DNA of 64,000 nucleotides, taken from positions 310,001-374,000 of the forward strand of contig NC_082410.1 of NCBI RefSeq assembly GCF_004011695.2, read 5' to 3'. Below the pieces are notes generated by a model. The model was not told the origin of the DNA, searched no databases, and saw only the letters and a list, made by a program, of their open reading frames with translations. The DNA comes from Ascochyta rabiei. Taxonomy: Eukaryota; Ascomycota; Dothideomycetes; Pleosporales; Didymellaceae. Shown in pieces: positions 33,766-45,369 of the stretch (position 1 is the stretch's first letter; each line of letters begins with the position of its first letter). Position numbers and translations under genes: made by a program.

Positions 33766-35628
33766 ACGTATTTAATAGGTACGTCGGCCACACAGGTAGG
33801 TTAGCTACTCTGCTAAGACTACACCAACATTCTACCCTATTATAGCTTGTATTAGCCTATATTAGTATTGTTTATAGTAGTATAGTATATAATATTATTT
33901 AGTAACACCTTCTTTAGGCTTTTTACACGTGCGTAAGTTATGCCCTACGTTGTAGCACTTTTTACAGCGTCTTTAGGTTACCTTACCTCCTTTAACACGT
34001 ACTTGCTTCCTTACCTTCTTACTATTACTACGCGCCCTAAACTTAGTTAGAGTAGTTAATTAAAGGCCTTCCTTAGCTGTTAGGACTCCCTCCTGCTATA
34101 ACTGCTTTCTTTTATGCGATTTACGTCGCATAGCAGCCTTATTTGCTGCTTAAAGCCTAGTAATCTCCCTTTAAGCTAATACTAGCTTGTACGCTACTAT
34201 AGCTGCACCTTTAGCAAGCTTTTTAAAGGCCTTAACTATTAAAGTTAGTAAGCTGCTTACATGCCTTTAAATCCTCTCTTAAACCAGCGTTAATTGCAAC
34301 CCTAATTGCATGGTAGTGCTTAGGGTTTAGGACTACTAGGGCTTATCTTCTATAGTAGGTAGCGGTAGAGTACGTAGGCGGATATTAAGACCTATTATAA
34401 CCCGTTCTAGGTTAAAGGGGACTATTCCAGCGCCTTAGAAGCCTTCTTAGATATTACTAGAAGTAAATATCTCCTTGTAGGCGTCTATAAAGTATAGTAG
34501 GAACTTAGTTTTAGTAATATAAGTAATGTAGTTACGTATAAGATTCTTAGCTTAGCGCCTATATGCCTTCTTTAGAGGGGCAAAACAACCTATATCTAGT
34601 AGTTATAAGAGGTAAGATAAGTATAGAGGTATACATAGTGTAATAATGTTTACTTCCTTATAGTATTGTTAGAAGTTAAGGAAGTTATAGCTCTTATAGC
34701 TATTAATAAGGAGCAGCTAGTATACTCCTTAGGTGCGCGTCTTTATATAGGCATTAAAGTACTTTAACTAGTCTAGACTAAGCTTATTAGTAGTCTATCC
34801 GTTCTTAGAGACTCTAATAACCTAGTTATAGGGCAGGTTGTCCTCTTTATACTAGGCAGAGAGGTACTTACAGCCTTTAAAGGTAATAAAGAGTAGAATA
34901 GCCTACCCTATACTATTAATGCCCTGTATAACCGTTGTCTACTCTTAATTACCCTGCTGTACTACCTTTAGCCGTTCTTAACGCTCTAAACCTATAATAA
35001 CTACTCCTACAGATATCTAGCCTATTATAAAGCCTATCTTATTAAAGTTGTATATGTTATTATCCTAGATGCTATACTTAGCTTTAACATTTACTATAAG
35101 CCTAAACTAGCCTTATATAATCTCTAGATCCTTATAGAGGGCTCTCTTATAGTCGTACTTACGATTAAACTTTACTTTAAGGTTAGGGCGGCGCTTAATA
35201 AATGTATTAGGCTAGTTTATGCTAATATAGCCTATATTACGCTTAGCACGCAAAGAATTAGCTATATTAGCTACAGCAGCTAGCTAAGGGGCAAATCCTT
35301 ATGTATCTAGCTTAAGAATATACTTAGTAATTACATTCTCCTTAGTCTAATCTATATTCTGTTAACTTAGCGTATAATTAGCTTATATAGGTTATTCTAT
35401 ATATTAATTACGTAGTATACTATAAGGCGCGTTATATATAGCTACAGCGCGTTATATAGTAAGGTTCGCGTCTTATTTAAGTGCCTAGAGCGTAAGCTGT
35501 ATTGTAGTCTCTTTTAAGGGCGTAGGTTTATATTATTATTAAGTTATTACGTTATAAGGTAGAATGTTGGTATAGTCTTAGCAGAGTAGCCGACTCGCCC
35601 GTGTAGCCGACTTACCTGTTAAATACGT
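33766..35628 (-). mobile_element. Fot1-B2: Fot1/pogo-like DNA transposon, 1863 bp
   Basis: The TIRs start ACGTATTTAATAGG and ACGTATTTAACAGG, with TA at 33764-33765 and 35629-35630. The right TIR still shows the duplicated unit in the form GGCGAGTCGGCT. It is inserted in the gag-like part of element X and is strongly RIP-mutated. Confidence 0.93.
33862..35547 (-). pseudogene. Decayed Fot1/pogo transposase (B2)
   Basis: It is collinear with the B1 frame. The start codon at 35545-35547 now reads ATA, as a TpG to TpA change would give. The third catalytic Asp (LLDIGC) remains, as in B1. It has many TAG/TAA codons. Confidence 0.85.
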
Positions 35629-36039
35629 TATCTATATTTTTATTTAGAAAAGGAAATATTAGAAAGAACTATTAATAACCTATTAGGGTTTAAAGAGAAG
35701 GGATAAGGGTCTTTTAGATAAGCTAACCTTCCTTCTATAGAGAAACGCAATAAGCTTTAGTTAGGCTAATATTAGAACCTATCTAGCTTTAACCTCTAGG
35801 TAGAAGCTTCTTACTGCTACTGCTACTGCTGCTACTACACTTAACTAGGGACCTAAATAACAAGGTAGATATAACAAAGAAGGATTTAAAGAAAGAGCCT
35901 AAAGGACTAATAGGTTGTTTAAAGTTAAAGAAATTAGGAGTTAAGAGCTTAATAAAGTAGTAGTTAAAGGTAATAAGAGAGAGTAGGTCTAGAGCTACTT
36001 TTATAGGTTCTAGCTGCTACCTCCCCTATAGCTACTATA

Positions 36040-36526
36040 TGTTAAAGTTGTACTTTAGTTAAAGACCGTAAGCACTGATTCTATTGGTTCTTAGGGATAA
36101 GTACGGTTACTGGATCGGTAAGGGTTATTAACTAAGCAAAGCTCGTAAAGATAGGGTGTAATGAATAGTACAGAGTAGACTGTCTAGTTTAAGAGCAGGT
36201 TAAGATTCTAAAGATAAACTTAATTAATAAGGTTAAACACAAACTATAAGGGTTGTGTTCCTACTAACTATATACTAAAGAGATACAGTACTTATTAATA
36301 AGTAACTAGAGTTAGTCTAATAAAATATATAAGGGTGCTTGTAGACAAGTATATTATACTATGCTTATTAATAAGCAGTTACATGTGTTATGCTTGTTAA
36401 TAAGCAGTTACGTAACATCCCTATCTGTTCTGTCCTTCTCTACTGTTTGTTCCTTCAGAGCGGAGTTAGGGGTCTTGGTTGGCTGGTACTTATGTTTGTG
36501 CTGTGCCCTAGCACAGGATTGTAACA
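36040..36526 (-). repeat. Gypsy-3 3' LTR, 487 bp
   Basis: On the minus strand it starts TGTTACAATCC and ends CTTTAACA. It carries repeated palindromic motifs of the TTATTAATAA kind at about 36292-36302 and 36364-36374, with a TTGTTAATAA variant about 28 bp further on. Confidence 0.93.
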
Positions 36527-36626
36527 CTATCCCCCCTTCCCCTTTAGTTTGTCCTTAAACTATATAATTGTCTGTTAGAGTTTTATATAATTTGCAATCT
36601 CTATATCTAGTAACCTGTAAGTTAAG

Positions 36627-37133
36627 ATGTCCTTATACGCCTGCAACATCTGTCTTATATTAGAAATCTGCTAAGCTAATACACCTACTAAAGTCCCCTG
36701 TAATTATTGTTTCTTTAGTGGCTATAAGTGCTATATTATGCTAGGTAGTCTAAAGGGTCTAAAGTGTGCTAAGTGTATAAAGGCCAGCAAGCTATATATA
36801 AACATGTCTTAGGCGTTGTTAGATAAGACTTATAAGGAGTATAAGAAAAAGGTAGAAGAAGATAAGTTACTCCTTATAACTGTTATTACGTAATTGTTGC
36901 GTAATAAGAAAATCCTAAAATAGGCAAATAAACGTGTGCAGCAAAAGGTGCTATGTTTAGCAAATGGGATAGTTAAGGCTGGCAAGTTGGACCTGGCTAA
37001 GGAAGTTGATCCTAACTGTCCTGCTGCGTCCATTGGCATGTGTGCCTCGCCGGCTACCTAGGGAGCCCTTAGTTTAATCGAAGAGTCTGTTACGAATCAT
37101 GGTACTTACGTACTAATTGGCAGCAACTTGTAA
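36627..37133 (+). pseudogene. Antisense Cys-rich ORF inside gypsy-3, 168 aa
   Basis: The frame runs from ATG 36627 to TAA 37131-37133 on the strand opposite to gag-pol, between pol and the 3' LTR. It has five internal stops, all TAG/TAA where CAA, CAG or TGG stood. The N-terminal third has Cys pairs: CNIC near residue 6, CNYC near 25, then YKCY and CAKC. A Lys/Glu-rich, coiled-coil-like middle follows (YKEYKKKVEEDKLLL). The layout resembles a zinc-binding head plus a helical segment. I know of no firm functional assignment. Its position parallels that of the antisense gene in gypsy-2, though the sequences do not look alike. Confidence 0.6.
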
Positions 37134-37139
37134 GGTGCG

Positions 37140-40100
37140 CAGGTAGTTCCTATGTGTTTTCTAAGTCTAGGTATCCTAACTACTTAACTAGATATCTTTG
37201 TTAGTTGCCATTCCCTTAATATGTTATTATTTTTTTAACTTCCTATTTATCTTCGCTATTGGCTTAATAATAGAAGTTCTCCTGGATAGGCGTTCTTAGG
37301 TTAGCTGGTTCCAATAGCGATATGTGGAACACAGGATAGATCTTTGCATCCTTTAGCAGATTAAGTCTATAGTTAACTAGGCTTATCTACTTAGAAATAA
37401 AAAAGGGTCTAACTTTAACATGGTCCAGTTTTTTTGTTAGTCTTTGTGTGCGAAGGTTTTTTGTAAGGAGATAGACTTTATCCCCCTCTTTTAGCTAAGG
37501 TGCTGTTTTTCTTTTCTAGTTAACATATAAGCTTGCTTGTTCTTAAGCCTTACTAATGTTTTCTAGTGCCTTTTTATGTACTTCCTTTAGTCTTGTTACT
37601 AAGGATATTACTAATTCAGTCTGAATTAGCGTGTCTAGACTTCTGGTAAAGAGGTTTGGGTGCATCCTGTAATTTAGGAAGAACAGTAATTCTCCTGTTA
37701 CTTCTAACAATTTGTTGTTGTATGCAATCTGTGCTATAGGTAACAGTAAAACCTAGTTGTCTTACTGCTGGTTACTGTATATCCTTAGGTAGGTTTCTAT
37801 AGTCTAATTCGTTCTTTTAGTCTGTCTATCCGTCTGTAGATAATAGGCTGTTAAGAGCTTCTTCTTGGTACCAATAGCTGCCAAGAGCGTAGTCTAGTAA
37901 TTTGACGTGAAGAGCTTGTCTTAATTGCTGATGATTAATTTAGGTATGCTGTAGTGCCTTATGTGTTAATCTAGAAACACTTATATAAGCTGCTCTGCAG
38001 TATAACTATGTTAAAACAGTATCATTTTAGCGTACTTTCTGAATCTGTCAACTATAACGAAGATTGAGTCGTAGTCGTATCTAGTAACAGGGTCTCTTAA
38101 GATAGGCAGTTGTGTAATAAAATCTATTGTAATGTTTGTCTATAGTGCTGTAGGCGGCTCTATTGCCTGTATTTCCCTGTATCTTGCGTGTGTACTGTGT
38201 TTATTTTGCTGGCAGTTAATACAGTTTTTAATGTATTTAGTAACCTTGTCTTTTATATTACTAAACTTGTAGTGTTGTTTAATAAGTTCTACTGTGTGTG
38301 TAATTCCAGGGTGTCTGTGTAGCAGGTCATTGTGGTAATTAGCTATAATTTTGTTCTGAAGTTCCTCTGGTACATCTAATGTGATGCGCTAGTTAATTTC
38401 AATTCGCATTATGTTGTTAAGTTGCTGCAATAGTCTAAGTGACCTATTATTGTTGATTCCTAACACTGCGAACTGGTTAATTGTTTTTTCTCTAGCGAGG
38501 TTGTGTTGTTAACTAAGTGCGTTAGCTCTACTATTGTCCTTGCCTGGTGTATACAGTATCTTGAATTTATATTACCTAAGTATCTTAGACTAACGTACTT
38601 GTTGTTAATTTAAGACCTTAGTAGTAGTAAAGTATACCAAGTTCTTGTGGTTAGTATAGATAGTAAGTTCTAAGCAGCTTTCTGCGTATAGTTGCTAATG
38701 TTCCAGGGCTGCTATAATTGTAAGTAATTCTTTGTTGTGCACGTTGTATTGCTCTTCTAGTCCTAAGAACTTGCGTAAGTAGTAAGCAATAGGGTGCTAT
38801 AGTCTATCTTTTTCTTACGTAATGCATGCGCCTAATGCGAGATCTAAGGCGTCTGTCTCTATGCGCATCAGTTTGCCACTACTAAATGTGATTAATGTGG
38901 GAGGTGCGATGCAGGCTTGTTTAAGTGCCTTAAAAGCATTGTCTTGTTCTTGTCCCTACTTAAATGGCGTATCCTTCCGCGTGAGCTTTGTCAGCAGGAT
39001 TGCGATCTTGGAGTAGTCCTTAATGAAGCGTCAGTTGAAGTTAACAAATCCCAAGAACTCTTAGATCTGTTTTACCGTTTTTGGCGTTAGCCAGGACTTA
39101 ACTACTTCTACCTTTGTTAGACTGATCTTAACTCTGTATCATCCTACAATATACCCTAGGAATTCGACTTCCTCTTAGTGCCAGTTGCACTTTTTGGGTT
39201 TTAACTGTAGTTCTGCCCTCTTTAGGCATTCTAGCACTTTAGTTACATGTTGAATGTGCTCTTCTAGTGTTCTTGAGTACACTAGGATGTCGTCCAAATA
39301 CGCTACCACTGTTCTGTCGAGGTGTGCCCTAAGGACGTTGTTAACCAACTCCTAGCATGTGGCTGGTGCGTTTGTTAGACTGAACAGCATAATAAGGTAC
39401 TTATAGAGTCTATATTGCGTCCTAAATACTGTCTTCTATTCTTCTTCTTCTTTTATGCGTATAAGGTTGTACGCGCCTTGTAGGTCTAACGCAGTAAAGT
39501 ACTGAGCTCCTGCTAGCCGGTCCTGCAACTCCGTGATGTTTGGGAGCAGGTAGCGGTTCTTAATAGTAATATTATTAAGCTTCCTAAAGTTAATGCAAGG
39601 TTGTGGCTTACTATCCTTTTTTAGAACAAACATAATTAGGTACCCTGTAGGCAATTCCAATCTTCTAATAAATCCCTTCTTAAGGTTCTCTGTAATATAC
39701 TTACAAAGTATTTTAAGTTCCTTCTCTAATAGTTAATATAGCCTCTTAAAAGTCAGGTTCTTTCCTTCCTAGAGCTTGATCTTGTAATCCCAGGGTTTGT
39801 GCTTAGGCAGGGCTTTTGCTGTAAGTTCTTCTCTAAATATCTCTGCGTACTGTCTATACCCGTCAGGGATGGCAGGAGGTGCACTCTTGTTCTCCTTAAC
39901 TCTCGCGTTATGATCTGTAGGGCGTTCAGTATCTGCAGAGTTGACTGCTCTATCTTGGCGCGTCTTATGTGTTGAAGAGACGTTGTTAATCTCCTTCTTA
40001 TCTACTAGCTGCTGCGTGCGCTGCGTAGGCGTAGATGCATTAGTGCCACATTTGCATCCTTCTAGCAAAAGTCTTTCTTATGCCTAATTTATCTTTAGGT

Positions 40101-40450
40101 TGTGCTTTTGTAACTAGGGAAGTCCTAGTATAACGTTGTGCGTGGCCTTTGCAAAGACGTCTAGGTTTATTTCCTTGTAGTGCCCTTGTATCTGTAGGGG
40201 CGCCGCTATTACTTCAAACATAATCAGCAGTTCGTCCAGCATTAATTCTCTATTAGCTACTTAGAGCAAATAAGCGTGTTTCTTGCGATAGGATCTAAGG
40301 CTAGCTTGGAACACTGTTGTCTGGGATATGTAGTTCGCTTGTGCTCCTAAGTCTAAGAGTGCTGAGAAGACTACTCTATTTAGTTTGATAGGTAGTTTAA
40401 TGAGGTAATTAGTCCTGATGCTATTAATAGATTAATCCCTAGGGCTTGTA
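37140..40450 (-). pseudogene. Gypsy-3 pol: protease, RT, RNase H, integrase
   Basis: Right to left: a protease-like LDLGAQANYI near 40350; RT with KLNNITIKNRYLLPNI (about 39550) and an intact active site YLDD at 39289-39300; RNase H about 38600-38950; and integrase with an HHCC-type zinc region ending CINCQQNK near 38200 and DFITQLP near 38130. Stops are few and of RIP type. Because Asp-Asp is coded GAC GAC, no TpG arises there, and the motif survived. Confidence 0.85.
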
Positions 40451-41279
40451 GGCGCTGGCCTAAAAAAGTCCCCTTGTTACTGAACCCTTTGTATTCCTTG
40501 GTAGTGCGGTGCTTCTTGCAGTCTGCATTAAGGCAGTTCTGCCAGAGCGCGTTGTAGCAACTTCTATTAACTACTAGCTGTATTTGTATTGTGGCCTGTA
40601 GGTCATCTGTGCTAGAAAAGTGTACTTTCTAGCGTTTGTTAATAAGATGAAGTTCGCACAGGTCATTATGGCACTAGTACCATTAGTTGCGATAGAGGCC
40701 TTGTCGTGCCAGGAACTATCCTGCACTAAGCTTCTTGTTGTAGTAGATTATGCATCTATCTTTAGAGCATGCTGTCTATATAAGGTTTCTATGTTTTAGG
40801 TTTTAGTAGTCTAGAATGTACTGTAGTTATGTGCTAATTGGCAGTAGCTCTTCTTTCTGCTTCTGCATTCGTTCTAGGCTGAGTTGTGTTTCTTACTTAG
40901 TCCAAAGCTGGTCTTTAGCTTCTTCCAGGTTATTAGCAAGTTGTTCGCTGTTGTCAATCTCTCTTTGGAACTGGTGGGCGAGTTTTTGGAGTTCCGGTGT
41001 TAGTTCTGCTATTTCGGGTCCTTTAATAGGGCTGACGAGTTCTTAACATACTTAGCAATAGGCTTCTTCGTCTTCTTGCTTCTGGTGTTGCTAAGCTAAG
41101 CGCTGTTGTTTGCGTGTTACTTTAGCGATCTGGCTTAGTGTTTGCCCTGAAGTGTCTAGCAGGTTGTCTATCTTTTGCTAGTAGTCTTCTGTTTCCTTAT
41201 AGGCTAGGATGTTGTTAAGCATGTTGTCCTTCTTTGCGCTTTTAGGTTTTAGTTCTACAACTATTAACTCTCTACTGTT

Positions 41280-42530
41280 AGGGGTGAAGTAACGCGTTCC
41301 TTGTTTATAGAAGGGCCTATTATACTTCTTGCCTATTTAGACTCTGCTGTAGGTTCTCTTGTATTCTACCGCGTGGTATTGTTAATCGTTGTTGGAGTAG
41401 TACTCTGTCTCTTCGCCTGTCTGGGCGTCCTGGTAAGGTGTTGCTACACGAATTAGAGGTACAATACAATCGTCATCGTCCTTAGGACTAGACTCTAGGT
41501 CTTCCAGCAGTCGTCCTATATTGTTAGTAAGAATTTCCTATTTACTAGCATCTGTATCGTTGTGATCACAGGTAAGTACATTTAACTGGCGGTGAACCTT
41601 GTTTATCCAGCAGTCCCTGGCAAAGTGGCCTGGCTTGCCACAGTTGTAGCAGTCCTTACTGCCTCCTGATTGCTTGCCCCCTCTAGGCTTCTTTTCGTTC
41701 CATCGCTTAGGCAGTCCCATGTTGAGGTTGGAGAGGTCTATTGCTTCTGGTCTGTAGTATCCACTCTAAGTGTTGCTGTGAATACAACGACTAGTGTTTG
41801 GCTGATTACAGCCTCCTCGTTGTCCCCGGTTCAGGTTGTTGCGCCACTGGTTCCTTGGTAGTGGTTGGTTAGTAGCAATAACGGTAGTGCGCGCTCTAGG
41901 GTTGTCTTAAAGTTCTTGCTAAAGTTCGTAGAGTTGTACGTTAATGTTAATAGCAGTATTAATAAGCTTGTTAAGGGTTTCTGTGCTTGCGCTGGTGCGC
42001 ATAAGTTCTTCCTTAACCTTAGGCTTTAATCCTTGTTAGAACATAGTAATTAGAGCAGTATCGTCCCAGTCAGTGTTAGCAGCGAGCTGCTGAAACTCCG
42101 CGGCGTAGTCAGCGGCTAACTTGTCTTACTTAATCTTTTAGATGTTGCGACAGGTAATATGTAGTTTGTTAGAGACTCTGAAGATTGGCTTAATCTTTTC
42201 TTTAAATAGGTTAAAGTCTCTTATCTATACATCTATGTCGTCTAGGGCTTTGCTAGCTTAGTACTGCTATACAAAGGGCTTAATCTAGGTAAACACTTTG
42301 CTACACATGTAGCTAGCTGTAAGGACAACTTATTTAATCTTAGGAACCTTCTTACCTTAGAAGGTAAAGAAGAGGTCCTATTGTATAAGCTAATTATTAA
42401 GCTTGCTGCAGTCTCTGTAGTAAAGGTTAGGTTTGTTAACGTTTATGCCTAAAGTATAGACTGGTAGGTCTACGTTAACGTCTATGTTAGAGCTGCTAGG
42501 GGTAGCACAGGATCCTGTAGAGGTACTTAT
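41280..42530 (-). pseudogene. Gypsy-3 gag, nearly intact
   Basis: The frame begins at about 42530, where ATG reads ATA, and continues for more than 1 kb with a handful of TAG/TAA stops. A perfect CCHC knuckle, CYNCGKPGHFARDC, is coded at 41610-41651. Upstream is a capsid-like region with FNLFKEKIKPIF and YAAEFQQLAANTDWDD. Sequence after the knuckle runs without a clear end towards the protease. Confidence 0.85.
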
Positions 42531-42547
42531 CTTAGAGGTGTTTAAAA

Positions 42548-43034
42548 TGTTAAAGTTGTACTTTAGTTAAAGACTGTAAGCACTAATTCTATTAGTTCTT
42601 AGGAATAAGTACGGTTACTAGATTAGTAAGGGTTATTAACTAAGCAAAGCTTGTAAAGATAGGGTGTAATAAATAGTATAGAGTAGACTGTCTAGTTTGA
42701 GAGTAGGTTAAGATTCTAAAGATAAACTTAATTAATAAGGTTAAACACGAACTATAAGGGTTGTGTTCCTACTAACTATATACTAAAGAGATACAGTGCT
42801 TATTAATAAGTAACTAGAGTTAGTCTAATAAAATATATAAGGGTGCTTGTAGATAAGAATATTATACTATGCTTATTAATAAGCAGTTACGTATGTTATA
42901 CTTGTTAACAAGCAGTTACGTAACATCCCTATCTGTTCTGTCCTTCTCTACTGTTTGTTCCTTTAGAGCGGAGTTAGGGGTCTTAGTTGGCTGGTACTTA
43001 TGTTTGTGCCGTGCCCTAGTATAGGATCGTAACA
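42548..43034 (-). repeat. Gypsy-3 5' LTR, 487 bp
   Basis: It has the same length as the LTR at 36040-36526 and differs mainly by C/T and G/A changes. Confidence 0.93.
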
Positions 43035-43938
43035 CTATATATAGATACGTTATTCTAAAGAGATCTAAAGCTAGTATAAGTTGTTTATTATTATATTAGT
43101 AAGAATAGAATTACCTAGTAAAGGGTAGTAGGTTGCTAGATAAGGCTAAAAGACCTACTAATTAGTAGTTCTTTAGGCTAGAGAATTAGAAGTTCTTAAA
43201 ATAGTCTAATAGGCTATTAGGTTGTCCTTCTCTAATAACTTAAGTAGATTAACAGACAAACAAGCTAGAGATTTACTAGATAAATAAATAGTAGGTACCT
43301 AGGCTTACCTAAGCTACTATAGTAAACAGATTAAGGTTATATATAAGGTTTAGGATTTAGTATCTTAGTTCTAGACTATTAGGACTTTAGAATTTAGTTA
43401 TAGTAGGCTTAGATGCCTAGTGCTAGATTAAACGCAGTTAGATAAAGGTAGACTATTAAGCAACAGCCTTATAAACTACTAGGTAGTTCTAGAGGATTAC
43501 TTAAAGTAAAAAGGCTTAGAGGTAAACAATAGTAGAGCTTCTATTAGAATAGACAATAAAGCTATAAAAGGGTAGAATAACAGATATAGAGGCTATATAT
43601 AAGCTTAATAGGGCTAAGCTCTTAGAGTAGAGGAGATATGTAGTAGAGTAAAGTATAGGGTTAAGTAAAGAGAGCTTAAAGAGCTATTAGGGATTAGAGT
43701 TACGTAATTATTAGGAGGGTATATTAGATAATCTAAGTAAGCTATTAGAGCTTAGTATCTAATATAACTACCTTCTTATATTAAGTAATATAATTATCTA
43801 TATTATATACTATATAGTTATCTAATAGCTAGTAAGAAGTAATCTATAGTACTAGCTTTCCTATATAGTACTCTATTAATAAATTAACTTAATCTTCTAC
43901 CTATACTACACTAAGCACACTAAGCTTAGTTACTAGAC

Positions 43939-45143
<1,205 letters not shown>

Positions 45144-45192
45144 GCTTAGTTACTAGACGTTCTTTACGTATATAGATTATAACCTCTATAAT

Positions 45193-45354
45193 TATTAGAT
45201 AATATACTTAATGTGTAAAGATTATAATAAAGGTAATTAATTAATAATTATCTATCTTAATCGCTTATTTTATGTGTGTGTGCTGCTAGCCCCTAAGTTA
45301 ACTAAGGTTAACTCTAAACCCCTAACTTAGCTTAGTAAGGTCGGTTATTTAACA
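45193..45354 (-). repeat. Copia-1 3' LTR, 162 bp
   Basis: It begins TATTAGATAATA (RIP form of TG) and ends TTTAACA. It matches 50222-50383 and, inverted, 13406-13559. Confidence 0.9.
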
Positions 45355-45369
45355 CACCCCCTTAGCTTT

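Larger units (their letters stand above)
36040..43034 (-). mobile_element. Gypsy-3: complete, lightly RIP-mutated Ty3/gypsy element, TSD CTATA
   Basis: Two 487-bp LTRs (36040-36526 and 42548-43034) and CTATA at 36035-36039 and 43035-43039 define a 6995-bp element on the minus strand. A polypurine tract (AAAGGGGAAGGGGGG on the minus strand) lies at about 36530-36545, next to the 3' LTR. Gag, protease, RT, RNase H and integrase follow right to left. It keeps much more CpA and TpG than its neighbours, and long stretches of reading frame remain. It is inserted in element X. Confidence 0.96.

Noticed and set aside
36361..36558. 65-codon plus-strand frame with hydrophobic start
   Set aside because: It lies almost wholly within the gypsy-3 LTR and runs into the polypurine tract; this is regulatory, not coding, sequence.
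36830..37039. 69-codon minus-strand frame inside gypsy-3
   Set aside because: It is the complement of the Cys-rich antisense ORF at 36627-37133, which has the better start, stop and RIP-type breaks.
40816..41861. Plus-strand frames of 60-76 codons over gypsy-3 gag
   Set aside because: They are shadows of the minus-strand gag frame that carries the CCHC knuckle at 41610-41651.
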